From: Acinetobacter geminorum
GTDB lineage: Bacteria > Pseudomonadota > Gammaproteobacteria > Pseudomonadales > Moraxellaceae
NCBI RefSeq assembly: GCF_013009345.1
Contig: NZ_JABELE010000002.1
Coordinates: 248,001-312,000 of the forward strand
Reading direction: 5' to 3'
DNA length: 64,000 nucleotides
Made by a program: the position numbers and the translations under genes. Every line of letters begins with the position of its first letter. Positions within the stretch are counted from its first letter, which is position 1. Positions 1-8,865 of this stretch are shown piece by piece. Below the pieces are notes generated by a model that did no database searches, was not told the origin of the DNA, and was given only the letters and a program-made list of their open reading frames with translations.

Positions 1-1
1 A

Positions 2-1633
2 CAACTCATTCAGGGATATCACGAAAACCCAGTTCGGTTAGTGCTTAAAGAAATTGGTGATATTGAACGTGTGCTTAGCCGGGTTGCGCTAGGCAGTGCA
101 CGACCACGTGATTTGGTGCAACTTCGTCATGCGTGCGCACAAATTCCAGCTTTAAGAACGGCGTTAACTCCAGTCATTCAAGCGAAGAAATCTAAATTAT
201 TAGTTCAACTAGATGAAGAACTTGGAGACTTCAAAGCGCTTCATCAGCATTTAATGGCAGCTATTGTTGAAAACCCACCGGTATTACTTCGTGATGGCAA
301 TGTAATTGCAGAAGGATATGATGCTGAGCTTGATGAATTACGCCAAATTCGTGATCATGCAGGTCAATTCTTAATTGATCTAGAAATTAAAGAGCGTGAA
401 CGTACAGGCATTAATACCCTTAAAATCGGCTATAACCGTGTAAGCGGTTACTACATTGAACTCACTCGTGCTCAAGCAGAACAAGCGCCAGCCGACTATA
501 TTCGTCGTCAGACTTTAAAGAATGCTGAACGCTACATTACCCCTGAGCTTAAGAGTTTTGAAGATAAGGTCCTGTCGAGCGAGTCACGTGCGCTGTCACG
601 TGAAAAAGCATTATTCGAAGCTTTGCTTGAAAACCTTCGCGAAAATATCGCTCATCTACAAATGATGAGTTCAGCAATTGCTCAAATTGATGTCATTGCA
701 AACTTTGCTCATCAAGCACGTTTAAACAATTGGGCGCGCCCTGAATTTACTCCGGAAACGGGCATTAAAATTCAGGCAGGTCGTCATCCTGTCGTTGAAG
801 CATTAAATAAAGCACCATTTACCCCAAATGACACTTTCCTTGATGCTCAGCACCGCATGGCAATTATTACCGGTCCAAACATGGGCGGTAAATCAACCTT
901 CATGCGCCAAACAGCATTAATCAGTTTACTTGCTTATTGCGGTAGCTATGTTCCGGCGAAAGCCGTCAAACTTGGTCCAATTGACCGAATTTTTACACGT
1001 ATTGGTTCAGCCGACGATTTATCTACAGGCAAATCAACCTTTATGGTCGAGATGACTGAAACTTCGCAAATTCTGCATCATGCCACCAACCAGTCGTTGG
1101 TATTAATGGATGAGGTTGGCCGCGGAACCAGTACCTATGACGGTTTATCTTTAGCATGGGCATGTGTGGTCGATTTAACCAAGCGCGTAAAATGTTTATG
1201 TTTATTCGCGACTCATTATTTTGAGTTGACCGAACTTGGTAGTGAAGCAGGAATCGATAACTATCATGTCACGGCGCAAGAACTGAATGGCAATCTGATT
1301 TTATTGCATAAAGTTCAACAAGGCCCTGCAAGTCAAAGTCATGGTTTACAAGTTGCAAAATTAGCGGGTATTCCTGCCAATGTTATTAAAGAAGCGCAGA
1401 AGCGTTTACGCATTTTAGAAAAACAGCAGCAACAACATCTACAAACCAGTTTTCAAAATGATTTGTTTGCTCCACCTGATGCAAACTCTGGTTCACAAAT
1501 CATAGAGAAAGTGGTCGAAATTGAAGTTTCATCCCCTGCTCTAGATTTACTTAAACAAATTGAAGTCGATAACTTATCGCCTCGTCAGGCACTTGAACAA
1601 CTCTACGAGTTAAAAGCTGCACTCAAATCTTAA
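2..1633 (+). CDS. mutS: DNA mismatch repair protein MutS, C-terminal part (5' end outside window)
   Basis: This is the last roughly 540 residues of MutS, which recognises mismatches and recruits MutL in post-replicative repair. The frame is open from base 2, so the gene starts before the window; the GTG at 41 is internal. Seen directly: lever/clamp helices in the first half, then the ABC-type ATPase with Walker A GPNMGGKST (about bases 871-897), Walker B with the signature LVLMDEVGRGT, and the ATHYFEL switch region, followed by the C-terminal dimerisation helices ending ELKAALKS. All motifs are intact. A hairpin follows the stop. The family assignment is certain; only the missing N-terminus limits the entry. 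Confidence 0.97.
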   Translation, partial: QLIQGYHENPVRLVLKEIGDIERVLSRVALGSARPRDLVQLRHACAQIPALRTALTPVIQAKKSKLLVQLDEELGDFKALHQHLMAAIVENPPVLLRDGNVIAEGYDAELDELRQIRDHAGQFLIDLEIKERERTGINTLKIGYNRVSGYYIELTRAQAEQAPADYIRRQTLKNAERYITPELKSFEDKVLSSESRALSREKALFEALLENLRENIAHLQMMSSAIAQIDVIANFAHQARLNNWARPEFTPETGIKIQAGRHPVVEALNKAPFTPNDTFLDAQHRMAIITGPNMGGKSTFMRQTALISLLAYCGSYVPAKAVKLGPIDRIFTRIGSADDLSTGKSTFMVEMTETSQILHHATNQSLVLMDEVGRGTSTYDGLSLAWACVVDLTKRVKCLCLFATHYFELTELGSEAGIDNYHVTAQELNGNLILLHKVQQGPASQSHGLQVAKLAGIPANVIKEAQKRLRILEKQQQQHLQTSFQNDLFAPPDANSGSQIIEKVVEIEVSSPALDLLKQIEVDNLSPRQALEQLYELKAALKS

Positions 1634-1645
1634 TAAAGTAATTCC

Positions 1646-1673
1646 GAATAAGCAGGCTTAGGTCTGCTTATTC
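1646..1673 (+). terminator. Hairpin after mutS
   Basis: A ten-base-pair stem (GAATAAGCAG with CTGCTTATTC) around an eight-base loop lies 12 bases after the mutS stop. There is no U-run, so it may end or protect the mRNA 3' end rather than act as a classical terminator. Confidence 0.5.
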
Positions 1674-1694
1674 ATATCGGAGAATAATATTTAT

Positions 1695-2225
1695 ATGATC
1701 TTAAGATCTTTACAAAATTCAGAAATCGATCTTATTTGGCAGCACATTAGCCGCCGTGAATTAATCACTCAAAACTACATACAAAAACAGCAAAAGCTAG
1801 AATTGGTTGATTGTTTTTTTGATGTACAAAATTGGGATTCATATCATTTAGAAAATGACCCACCTAAACTCAAACAACTCTTTGCACAAGGTTCAATATT
1901 TGTCGGTGCATTTGATGCTTCTGAAAAGCTCGTTGGTATAAGCGTAGTCTCAAATCAACTTATAGCGAATTACCCCCAAGCAAAATTACTCCACTATTTC
2001 TATGTCGATGCAAACCAACAAGGTCAAGGCATTGGCGCTAAGCTTATGCAAGCCGCAAAAGAGTCAGCCAAGCAACTCGGTGCAGACCAACTGTATATTT
2101 CAGCAACCCCAAGTCGACGCACTGTGGACTTCTATATGAAACATGGCGCGCAACCGTTAAGTGCTCCAGATCAACAACTTTGGCAGCTCGAACCTGAAGA
2201 TATCCATTTACTATGTAAGCTTTAG
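1695..2225 (+). CDS. GNAT-family N-acetyltransferase
   Basis: A 176-residue single-domain GNAT acetyltransferase, expected to move an acetyl group from acetyl-CoA to an amine; the substrate cannot be told. The core is visible as strand 4 (LLHYFYVDAN) followed by the acetyl-CoA loop QQGQGIGAKLMQAA, matching the Q/R-x-x-G-x-G/A signature, and then the second helix and YISATPSRRTVDFYMKHG near the C-terminus, typical of motif B. It starts 61 bases after the mutS stop, with GGAG about 10 bases before the ATG, and a long AT-rich gap follows. It is probably a single-gene unit. Confidence 0.85.
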   Translation: MILRSLQNSEIDLIWQHISRRELITQNYIQKQQKLELVDCFFDVQNWDSYHLENDPPKLKQLFAQGSIFVGAFDASEKLVGISVVSNQLIANYPQAKLLHYFYVDANQQGQGIGAKLMQAAKESAKQLGADQLYISATPSRRTVDFYMKHGAQPLSAPDQQLWQLEPEDIHLLCKL

Positions 2226-2568
2226 CTCTAAAAATTTAAGTTTTTTTAGGAAAAAAACCATAAATCAAAATTTGTAAAAGAAAAAATAAAAAGTTAAGGC
2301 GTTTAATAAAATAGATGCCTTGACTTAAATGACATCTAAATAATTAAATAAAATATTTTTTAAGTTATTGTTTTATAAAATATATTATTATTTTGATTTT
2401 ATAGATTACGCTTTATTCACCATAGAAGATCTGTTTGATTATCAACATATTAACTTATCTTCATATGCATGAATAAAGAATATCAATAAAAGCAATTGTT
2501 TGTTTACCCCTTTTTTGCCTAAAATAAGCTATTCGAAATGAAACCATATTTTTTAGGTAGCTGTCGCC
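2226..2568. other. AT-rich intergenic region before fdxA
   Basis: This 343-base gap is very AT-rich. I see no open frame with a ribosome binding site and no strong hairpin. It presumably carries the fdxA promoter in its last 100 bases; I could not single out convincing -35/-10 boxes. Confidence 0.5.
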
Positions 2569-2892
2569 ATGACCTTTGTTGTCACTGAAAATTGTATTAA
2601 ATGTAAATACCAAGATTGCGTAGAAGTTTGTCCTGTAGACTGTTTTTACGAAGGTCCGAATTTCCTAGTGATTAATCCGGATGAATGTATTGACTGTGCA
2701 TTATGTGAACCAGAGTGCCCGGCAAATGCAATTTTCTCTGAAGATGAGCTACCTGAAGGTCAAGAAGTATTTATTGAATTAAATGCTGAACTTTCTCAAA
2801 AATGGCCTAACATTACTCAAATTGGCGATCAACCAGCTGACCGTGAAGAATGGAACGGCAAACCTGATAAATTACAATATCTTGAAAAGTAA
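2569..2892 (+). CDS. fdxA: 7Fe ferredoxin FdxA
   Basis: A 107-residue soluble ferredoxin carrying one [3Fe-4S] and one [4Fe-4S] cluster, an electron carrier in the cytoplasm. Cysteines at residues 9, 12, 17, 21 and 25 and at 40, 43, 46 and 50 fit the 7Fe pattern, with the hallmark strings VEVCPVDCFYEGPNF and ECIDCALCEPECP. The length and the extended C-terminal tail (about 50 residues after the cluster domain) are normal for the FdxA/Azotobacter FdI type. It is flanked by a long upstream gap and an intrinsic terminator, so it is likely monocistronic. Its redox partner is not evident from the context. Confidence 0.95.
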   Translation: MTFVVTENCIKCKYQDCVEVCPVDCFYEGPNFLVINPDECIDCALCEPECPANAIFSEDELPEGQEVFIELNAELSQKWPNITQIGDQPADREEWNGKPDKLQYLEK

Positions 2893-2897
2893 TTTCA

Positions 2898-2926
2898 AAA
2901 AGATCAGCAATCGCTGATCTTTTTTT
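2898..2926 (+). terminator. Intrinsic terminator of fdxA
   Basis: AGATCAGC pairs with GCTGATCT around a four-base loop and is followed by a run of seven T. Confidence 0.9.
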
Positions 2927-3022
2927 ATACCCTATTCAAACATTTCATTGCAAATTCCTCGTAATTTGTGCACTGTTTTGCATTAAAATACCTGCAATAT
3001 TTATAAGTGCTTAATTTTTCTT

Positions 3023-3745
3023 ATGCGGAAGTTTTTGCAGAGTCTGGTGCCCTTATGCATAATCCCAGCGGTTATGGTAGGTTGTGTCAGCTCTCCCCAA
3101 CACACAACAACAGGCAAAACCTCTCCAAGTGGTAAACGAATCTTTATTCCACAAGAGCGCGTTATTATCGAGCGCCCAATTCCCCCTAAAGTTGAGCCTG
3201 CATCTTATCGAAGTTGGTTAAGTTCTGGTGAAAATTACCAACGTGTTCGTGAATACGAAAAATTCTTAACCCGAAATAATGTTGCAGGCATTGTACCAAG
3301 CTTTGAGTTATTACGTTCAGCACGTGATTGGCAAAAATGTGGCCGCTCTGAATATGCTGTACCTAATCGCGAATTATGGGGAAATTCTTTATCTACCCTA
3401 CGCGTATTTAAATATTTAGTTGCAGCAAAAGTTCTTACCGACTTTGAAGTGACTTCGGTTTACCGAGATTTACCTTTAAATGAATGTGCAGGTGGCGCAA
3501 GCTCATCTAAACATTTATTTAACTCGGCAATCGATTTCCGTATTGGTCCTGAGTTCCCACAAGCTCAAGATTATGCATTTATCGAAAATACCAAGTTTAA
3601 ACTTTGTCAGTTCTGGGCTCAGCATGGTCAAAGCTTAAATATGGGTATTGGTCTATATAGTTCCGGGCAAATTCATATTGATACTCAAGGCTATCGTACT
3701 TGGGGCCCTGACCTCACCCGAAACAGTTCGATGTGTAATTTCTAA
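3023..3745 (+). CDS. M15-type peptidase-like lipoprotein
   Basis: A 240-residue exported protein. The N-terminus is a lipoprotein signal with lipobox VMVGC, putting the acylated cysteine at residue 21. The C-terminal half carries the zinc-site signature of the M15 (D-Ala-D-Ala carboxypeptidase/VanY-like) fold: SSKHLFNSAIDF corresponds to the S-x-H-x-x-G-x-A-x-D motif, and IHIDT supplies the later histidine. The glycine of the motif is replaced by Asn here. A role in peptidoglycan trimming at the envelope is an inference from the family. It stands alone between two terminators. Confidence 0.8.
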   Translation: MRKFLQSLVPLCIIPAVMVGCVSSPQHTTTGKTSPSGKRIFIPQERVIIERPIPPKVEPASYRSWLSSGENYQRVREYEKFLTRNNVAGIVPSFELLRSARDWQKCGRSEYAVPNRELWGNSLSTLRVFKYLVAAKVLTDFEVTSVYRDLPLNECAGGASSSKHLFNSAIDFRIGPEFPQAQDYAFIENTKFKLCQFWAQHGQSLNMGIGLYSSGQIHIDTQGYRTWGPDLTRNSSMCNF

Positions 3746-3747
3746 TA

Positions 3748-3779
3748 AAAAACTCCTTTCAACTGAAAGGAGTTTTTTT
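3748..3779 (+). terminator. Intrinsic terminator after the M15-like gene
   Basis: ACTCCTTTC pairs with GAAAGGAGT around a four-base loop, followed by seven T. Confidence 0.9.
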
Positions 3780-3882
3780 ATTGTACATTTCCCAATCAAC
3801 CAAAATTTCTTGAAACGAAGATTTTTGCACTCTATGCATAAACGTTTAAAATAGCCCGATCAACATATAGGTAAATTTGATT

Positions 3883-4551
3883 ATGCAGCAGATGTGGACA
3901 GACATTGACCAATATATCGATTCACATTTAATTCCCGAAGACCCGCGACTCGAATATGCATTAAAGAATACCGACGAACACGGCTTTTCAAATCATCTTG
4001 CAGTAGCTCCTAACCAAGGTATGTTCTTGCAGATGCTTATTCAAATGAATAAATGCAAACGAGTTTTAGAAATCGGAACCTTTGCTGCATACAGTACCAT
4101 CTGGTTAGGTCGTGCCTTACCTGAAGATGGTTATTTACTCACAATAGAAGGCCGTGCTACTCATGCAGAAATGGCACAAAAAAATATCGATCATGCCAAT
4201 CTTCCTGTAAAAGTTGATCTTCGAGCTGGCCGTGCTGCAGATATCCTTTCTGCGATCGATCCTCAATCTATCGAGCCTTTTGATTTTATTTTCATTGATG
4301 CAGATAAACAGGGTTATCCTGAATATTTAGAATTAAGTCTGAAATTCTCAAGATCAGGTACGATTATCGTACTCGATAATGTAATTCGAGCAGGTGATAT
4401 TTTAAATCCTGACAATAAAAAACCGAGTATTGAAGGCATCCGTGAAATGTTTAAAGCCTTAGAAAATCATCCGCAAATATTGTCTTGTACAGCCTTACAA
4501 ACAGTTGGCTCAAAAGGTCATGATGGCTTCGCAATTGCAATTGTGAAATAA
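3883..4551 (+). CDS. SAM-dependent O-methyltransferase (family 3)
   Basis: About 222 residues, close to the usual length of cation-dependent catechol-type O-methyltransferases (AdoMet_MTase_3 family). Visible are the SAM-binding VLEIGTFAAYSTIWLGRALP, the acidic TIEGR end of strand 2, and FDFIFIDADKQGYPEYLE, where the aspartates of IDADK bind the divalent metal, followed by VLDNVIRAG. The substrate is unknown. I place the start at the ATG at 3883 with an AGG about 11 bases upstream rather than at the TTG six bases earlier. It converges on the downstream universal stress gene. Confidence 0.88.
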   Translation: MQQMWTDIDQYIDSHLIPEDPRLEYALKNTDEHGFSNHLAVAPNQGMFLQMLIQMNKCKRVLEIGTFAAYSTIWLGRALPEDGYLLTIEGRATHAEMAQKNIDHANLPVKVDLRAGRAADILSAIDPQSIEPFDFIFIDADKQGYPEYLELSLKFSRSGTIIVLDNVIRAGDILNPDNKKPSIEGIREMFKALENHPQILSCTALQTVGSKGHDGFAIAIVK

Positions 4552-4622
4552 TGGTTAAAAAATCATCTTTTTTATTTTATTATTTATAATCAATTAATTA
4601 CTTTTATTACTGTTGCTTTTCC

Positions 4623-4657
4623 ATATAGTTATCCACAAGATTTGCGGATAACTATAT
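4623..4657. terminator. Long hairpin between convergent genes (contains a DnaA-box sequence)
   Basis: Twelve paired bases (ATATAGTTATCC with GGATAACTATAT) plus three more inside, lying between two convergent genes. There is no U-run on either side. The left arm contains TTATCCACA at 4629-4637, identical to the DnaA-box consensus. I treat it as a probable shared transcript end; the DnaA match may be chance. Confidence 0.45.
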
Positions 4658-4667
4658 GCAAATCTCA

Positions 4668-5510
4668 TCATTTAGCCACAAGTAATGGTACAGTCGCGTT
4701 TCGGAATATGGTTGTCGCAATACTTCCCAAGAAGAATTGATGAATTTTGCTATGACTAAATGCCCCTAACACAATGATTTGAATACCGTGTTCTTGTTGG
4801 TACTCTAAAATATTTTGTGCAACATCACCATAACGGTAAACGGTGACTACATCTAGACCCGCTTGTTTAAGATAATGTTCTGGTTCATTTAATATTTCTG
4901 GATGATCACCTACATATACCAAATGACATTGCAGTGTTCGCAATAAGTCACTTTGGGCAATACGGCGCATCATTTTTTGACAAGTTGGCGAATATTCATA
5001 AGCAAAGATAAATCGTGTTGGCACTTTAAAGTTTTCACCAATGGTCAAAACAGTACAGTTCGCACCGCGGATGAAGTTTTCAACATTGCTACCGATTGGT
5101 TTGTGTTTCTCGGCTGCTCTTTCCCCGACTCGACCTAAAATAACGATGTCATTTTCATGTAAGAGATTAAAACTTTGTTCTAAAAAATCACCTTTTTCTT
5201 GAATTTTTGAGCTAGTAATTCCGTGTTTTTCTTGAATAAGATCAGAAATATGGCGGAGTAAATTATTACTATAATCTAACGCGAGTTCACTTTGTTTTTG
5301 CTCTAGCTCAGCTAACTCTTTTAGCAGCATTGCATTGCTTTCAAAGCCGATTACCCCACTAATTTCACCAAGATGGTAACTGGCTGGGTAATAGTCCAGA
5401 ATTTGTAATAATACAAGTTCCCGTCCGGTCGCTTTAGCAACCCATGCTGCTGCATCAGCAATAGCATTAATACACGGTGATGAGTCAATACACGCAATAA
5501 CACGGTTCAT
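4668..5510 (-). CDS. Tandem universal stress protein
   Basis: 280 residues forming two successive Usp domains (about 1-150 and 160-280). The first begins with NRVIACIDSSPC and contains HENDIVILGRVGER and the phosphate-loop-like GSNVENFIRGANCTVLTIG. The second contains HGIQIIVLGAFSHSKIHQFFLGSIATTIFRN ending in VPLLVAK, the G-2x-G-9x-G(S/T) type nucleotide loop (seen here as LGAF and GSIATTI). Universal stress proteins are cytoplasmic proteins made in starvation and oxidative stress; their molecular activity is often unknown. It is a single-gene unit, convergent with the methyltransferase. Confidence 0.88.
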   Translation of the reverse strand: MNRVIACIDSSPCINAIADAAAWVAKATGRELVLLQILDYYPASYHLGEISGVIGFESNAMLLKELAELEQKQSELALDYSNNLLRHISDLIQEKHGITSSKIQEKGDFLEQSFNLLHENDIVILGRVGERAAEKHKPIGSNVENFIRGANCTVLTIGENFKVPTRFIFAYEYSPTCQKMMRRIAQSDLLRTLQCHLVYVGDHPEILNEPEHYLKQAGLDVVTVYRYGDVAQNILEYQQEHGIQIIVLGAFSHSKIHQFFLGSIATTIFRNATVPLLVAK

Positions 5511-5665
5511 GTTAGCCTCTCTTCTTCAGGTCTATTGCCTTGGAGATTATTATTAAAACTTAGCTTTAACTTAACATAGATAAAAATTGGTATGTTAAGG
5601 TTTATGTATAAAAATCAACTTTTTTGTTTAAAGATCAAACATTTTATTACATTCTTGAGACTGCA

Positions 5666-6277
5666 TTATTCTCTTAAACGAATAAATTTTGCGGGATTTC
5701 CGCCAACAATATGGTACGGCTCAACATCTTTAGTCACCATACTATTCATCCCGACCACAGCATGTTTACCGATTTTTATACCGTCTTTGATTCCCACATG
5801 CGCACCCAACCAAACGTCTTGCTCAATTTCAATTCCTTTAGAAGTAACTGGCTGCTGGTAAAGTGGACGGTCTAGTTGCATCCCATGGTCAAATGCATAT
5901 AAATGGCAATACGCGGCAATACGGACTTGGTCATGCAACTTTATGCCCGTTCGTCCCCCATCTAAAATACTATGATGGTTAATCGCGACTTCATTGCCGA
6001 TTTCCAGCGGTCCATGCAATGTGCAATCAGCCGCAATAAAACTATTATCCCCAATAATAATTTTGCGGCCTGGTTCAGCAAAGATATGTGCTAGCGGTGA
6101 AATAAAACAATTTTCACCAATCTCAACGGTTTCCATATCCATTAAATAAGCTTGATATTCTTTTTGCCACTCTTCAGCCCAAGCACGGTTTTTAGGTTTT
6201 AAAGTCCAATATAACCATGGCATATAGTTTAAGCGGTGCTTATGTTGCTCACGATATTTCAGTAAGGAATCAGTCAT
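5666..6277 (-). CDS. Left-handed beta-helix (hexapeptide) acyltransferase
   Basis: 203 residues with hexapeptide repeats through the middle and C-terminal half (for example IGDNSFIAADC, IGNEVAINHHSILD, IEQDVWLGAHVGIKDG, IGKHAVVGMNSMVTKDV) and the closing YHIVGGNPAKFIRLRE that is typical of the maltose/serine/virginiamycin acetyltransferase group. Such enzymes act as trimers and transfer an acyl group, usually acetyl, to a sugar or similar acceptor; the acceptor is unknown. Its first codons overlap the last 8 bases of the upstream YigZ gene, so the two are translationally coupled. Confidence 0.85.
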   Translation of the reverse strand: MTDSLLKYREQHKHRLNYMPWLYWTLKPKNRAWAEEWQKEYQAYLMDMETVEIGENCFISPLAHIFAEPGRKIIIGDNSFIAADCTLHGPLEIGNEVAINHHSILDGGRTGIKLHDQVRIAAYCHLYAFDHGMQLDRPLYQQPVTSKGIEIEQDVWLGAHVGIKDGIKIGKHAVVGMNSMVTKDVEPYHIVGGNPAKFIRLRE

Positions 6278-6869
6278 CTGTTAATTCCTCTTCAATTTTT
6301 AATTCTTCACGACCACGTGTTACGTCTCTGAGTTTTAAGGCAAGCGGTTCAATTTGATGTATCTGTAGTCTCGCTTCAATATCTACACCTGTTGCCGTAT
6401 AGGTTTCCTGATATTCAATCTGTTGTTGAGTCAGCTCATATTGAAATATGGGCCATTCATTAAAATGACACGAAAAGTGAATTGTCTTCTTTGCAATGAG
6501 TTCAATATGTTCAGCCAATAATAAACATTGTCCAGCACAGCCACCGTATGCTCTCACAAGGCCGCCCGTTCCCAGTTTTATACCGCCATACCAGCGGTTA
6601 ACCATTACAATAATATTCGTCAGGTCATTCCCTTCAATGGTCGCCAAGATTGGACGCCCTGCTGTTCCTGACGGTTCACCATCATCGTTAAAGCGTACGT
6701 TATGCCCAATTTTCCACGCCCAACATTGGTGAGTGGTCGAGATATCCTTGTTGTATTCTAAAAATTCTTTAACCTGCTGTTCATTTTCTACTGGCGCAGC
6801 AATCGCCTGAAATCTACTTTTTTTAATTTCTTCTTCAAATGTAATCTGTGATGCAATCGTAAAAGCCAT
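6270..6869 (-). CDS. YigZ/IMPACT family protein
   Basis: 199 residues with the UPF0029/Impact N-terminal domain: EEIKKSRFQAIAAPV, HQCWAWKIG, FNDDGEPSGTAGRPIL and VVMVNRWYGGIKLGTGGLVRAYG are all diagnostic. The C-terminal ferredoxin-like domain (about 140-199) is present. The family is linked to translation regulation in eukaryotes; the bacterial function is not established. First gene of a two-gene unit with the hexapeptide acyltransferase. Confidence 0.92.
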   Translation of the reverse strand: MAFTIASQITFEEEIKKSRFQAIAAPVENEQQVKEFLEYNKDISTTHQCWAWKIGHNVRFNDDGEPSGTAGRPILATIEGNDLTNIIVMVNRWYGGIKLGTGGLVRAYGGCAGQCLLLAEHIELIAKKTIHFSCHFNEWPIFQYELTQQQIEYQETYTATGVDIEARLQIHQIEPLALKLRDVTRGREELKIEEELTDD

Positions 6870-6930
6870 AAATAAGATAAAGCATAATAAAAATCAAATT
6901 ATAACGTGAATTTAATAGAATCAAACCGAT

Positions 6931-6961
6931 AAAAAAAGCCCCGAATATCGGGGCTTTTTTT
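6931..6961 (-). terminator. Intrinsic terminator after the type I secretion remnant
   Basis: GCCCCG/CGGGGC stem flanked by A7 and T7, directly after the stop of the HlyD remnant on the minus strand. It would once have ended the secretion operon. Confidence 0.85.
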
Positions 6962-6962
6962 A

Positions 6963-7338
6963 TTATCTTTCTCGTAACGCTTCTTTGGCTTTGTTGAATG
7001 GTTTAAGTAAGTAATCCAGTACCGTTTTTTCACCTGTACGAATATCTACTGTTGCCACCATACCCGGTGTAATACCGTATGCCTTACCTTGTTTATTATA
7101 AAGCTTGTCGGAATCAGTGCGGATATAAACACGATAATAGAATTGGTCCTGTTTTACTTCATCACGAATGGTATCTGGTGAAATAACCGTAACCTTACCT
7201 TTTAAACCACCATAAATTGAGTAGTCATAGGCCGTGATTTTAACCAGCGCTTCTTGTCCCGGACGAATAAATGCAATGTCACGCGGTAAAATACGCGCTT
7301 CAATCAGCAGTTGTTCGTCAATCGGTACAATGGTCTTC
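6963..7338 (-). pseudogene. C-terminal remnant of an HlyD-family (type I secretion) membrane fusion protein
   Basis: Read on the minus strand in a different frame from the gene before it, this stretch encodes KTIVPIDEQLLIEARI, then PRDIAFIRPGQEALVKITAY, YGGLKGKVTVISPDT, YYRVYIRTD, GMVATVDIRTGEKTVLDYLL and KPFNKAKEALRER before TAA. That is the conserved last third of HlyD/LapC-type periplasmic adaptors. There is no start, no N-terminal membrane helix and no coiled-coil hairpin; the reading begins abruptly where the TolC-like frame ends. It is therefore a deletion remnant, not a gene. The corresponding ABC transporter is absent from the window. Confidence 0.88.
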
Positions 7339-8658
7339 GCGTGTACGAACCGTTGTCGCTTGGCGGTTGGCTAAAACCTGCATTTGACGTTGTTTATTTT
7401 CAATTTGTTCACGGCTAGTTCTGATCTGATCGAGCACATCCAGATACACAGAATTCACTTTAGATTTAGCGGCTTCTTCTGCATAACTTGCCATTTTTAC
7501 TTGGGAAGAAACTGCCCCACCTTGATAAAACTGGCTGGTGGCTTCAAGCATGATGGAACTATATAAACCGTCGTCCTCATCATTGTTTGGGTTTTTTCCA
7601 TTAATGGCCTGACTGACCGAGCCTTTCACTGCCAAAGTTGGATAACGAGTTAAACGAGTCTGTTCCTTTTGAGCTTTAGCCACTTCAATACCCGCTTGTG
7701 CAGCGATCATTTTTGGAATGGTATTAAACTCAGGCTCACCATATAAATCAGATACTTTCACCAAATCATCTGAAATAATCCAACCTGTACGCGAAACATC
7801 AGCACCCAACAATGTTCTTAAATGTTGTTGGTACTGACGTAATAAAGATTGCTGTGCAATCAAACCGGACTGTGCAGCTTGTAAATAAGACTGAGCTTGG
7901 ATCGGGTCAGCCTGACTGCTAATACCAGCATTCGCACGTAAATTAGCGATTTCCTGAATTCGCTGAATACCCGCAATTTGCTGCTCGGCAATTTTATTTA
8001 ATTGGAGATAGCGCTGAATATTGATAATCGACTGAGCCACATCAAGTGCAATATCATCAATGCTGACCAACACATTCGCCTGCTCGACTTGGAGTTTAGC
8101 CTTCTCAACCGATACGCCTGATTTGACTTTACCAAAATCATAAAGCATTTGAGTTGCGTTTAAAGTCAATAACTGCCGACCACGTTCACCACTACTCAAG
8201 TCTCCTGTGGTAATACCACCTGAAATTTGAGGATAGTAACCTGCCTTCGCAACATCAATACCAGCGTTTTGGCCAGCTAGAGTTGAAATGGCTTGGGAAA
8301 TATCAGGGTTACGCTGGATGGCGATTTTCACCGCTTCCTGTAGAGTCATTTTCCTTGATGGCAAATTTGAATAAGATGAAGCTGCTCTATCATTGAGCTG
8401 AACAGTCGGAAACTCCTGCACTCTAGAACGATCTAGCCTAAAATTACTCAACTCTTGCATCTTAGCGACTTTAAATTCATCACTACTTTTAGGGGCAAAA
8501 AGTTGTGATAAGTTGTCTTTTAATGTGTGATATTGCTCACTTGGTTTAGCGGCATATATCACCATAGGTACATGCAGTGAAGTTAAAAGCATCAACCCTT
8601 TCAGGAAAGCTGGCTTTTTACATGTCCTTTTTACTCTTCTCTGGTTATATCCAATCAT
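7318..8658 (-). pseudogene. TolC-family outer membrane efflux protein, C-terminus lost by deletion
   Basis: 446 codons. The N-terminus has a signal sequence (hydrophobic GLMLLTSLHVPMVIYAA) and the body shows TolC-type repeats: LQEAVKIAIQRNPDISQA, a long coiled-coil region, and a second repeat with IPKMIAAQAGIEVAKAQ and SSIMLEATSQFYQGG, as in the outer membrane partner of type I secretion systems. The frame runs normally to about VLANRQATTVRTRE, where the family continues with the last helix pair and LGTRSLLDLL-like region, but here it ends with the unrelated DHCTD and a stop read from HlyD sequence out of frame. The final helices of the barrel/tunnel domain are missing, so it is probably non-functional. 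Expression may persist. Confidence 0.75.
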
Positions 8659-8810
8659 GCTTGTCTTGTTGATCTTGTTTGTTATCGTTTAAAAGCTTTT
8701 ACATTCTACATATTTTTTTGCATAAAGAAGCATAAATGCAGGAATAATTCACACATTACTTTTTCATCAACTAAAGATTCTAATTTATTGTTTTTAAAAA
8801 ATAAATATAA

Positions 8811-8842
8811 AAAAACTAAAAAGAGGTACTGACCTCTTTTTA
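8811..8842 (-). terminator. Intrinsic terminator of the lpt/kds cluster
   Basis: AAAAAGAGGT pairs with ACCTCTTTTT around a four-base loop, then T-rich on the minus strand, just after lptB. Confidence 0.85.
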
Positions 8843-8865
8843 GCCAAACAGATTAACTTTTTTAT

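Noticed and set aside
3648..3854. Frame overlapping the end of the M15-like gene
   Set aside because: It crosses a strong terminator and is out of frame with a well-supported gene.
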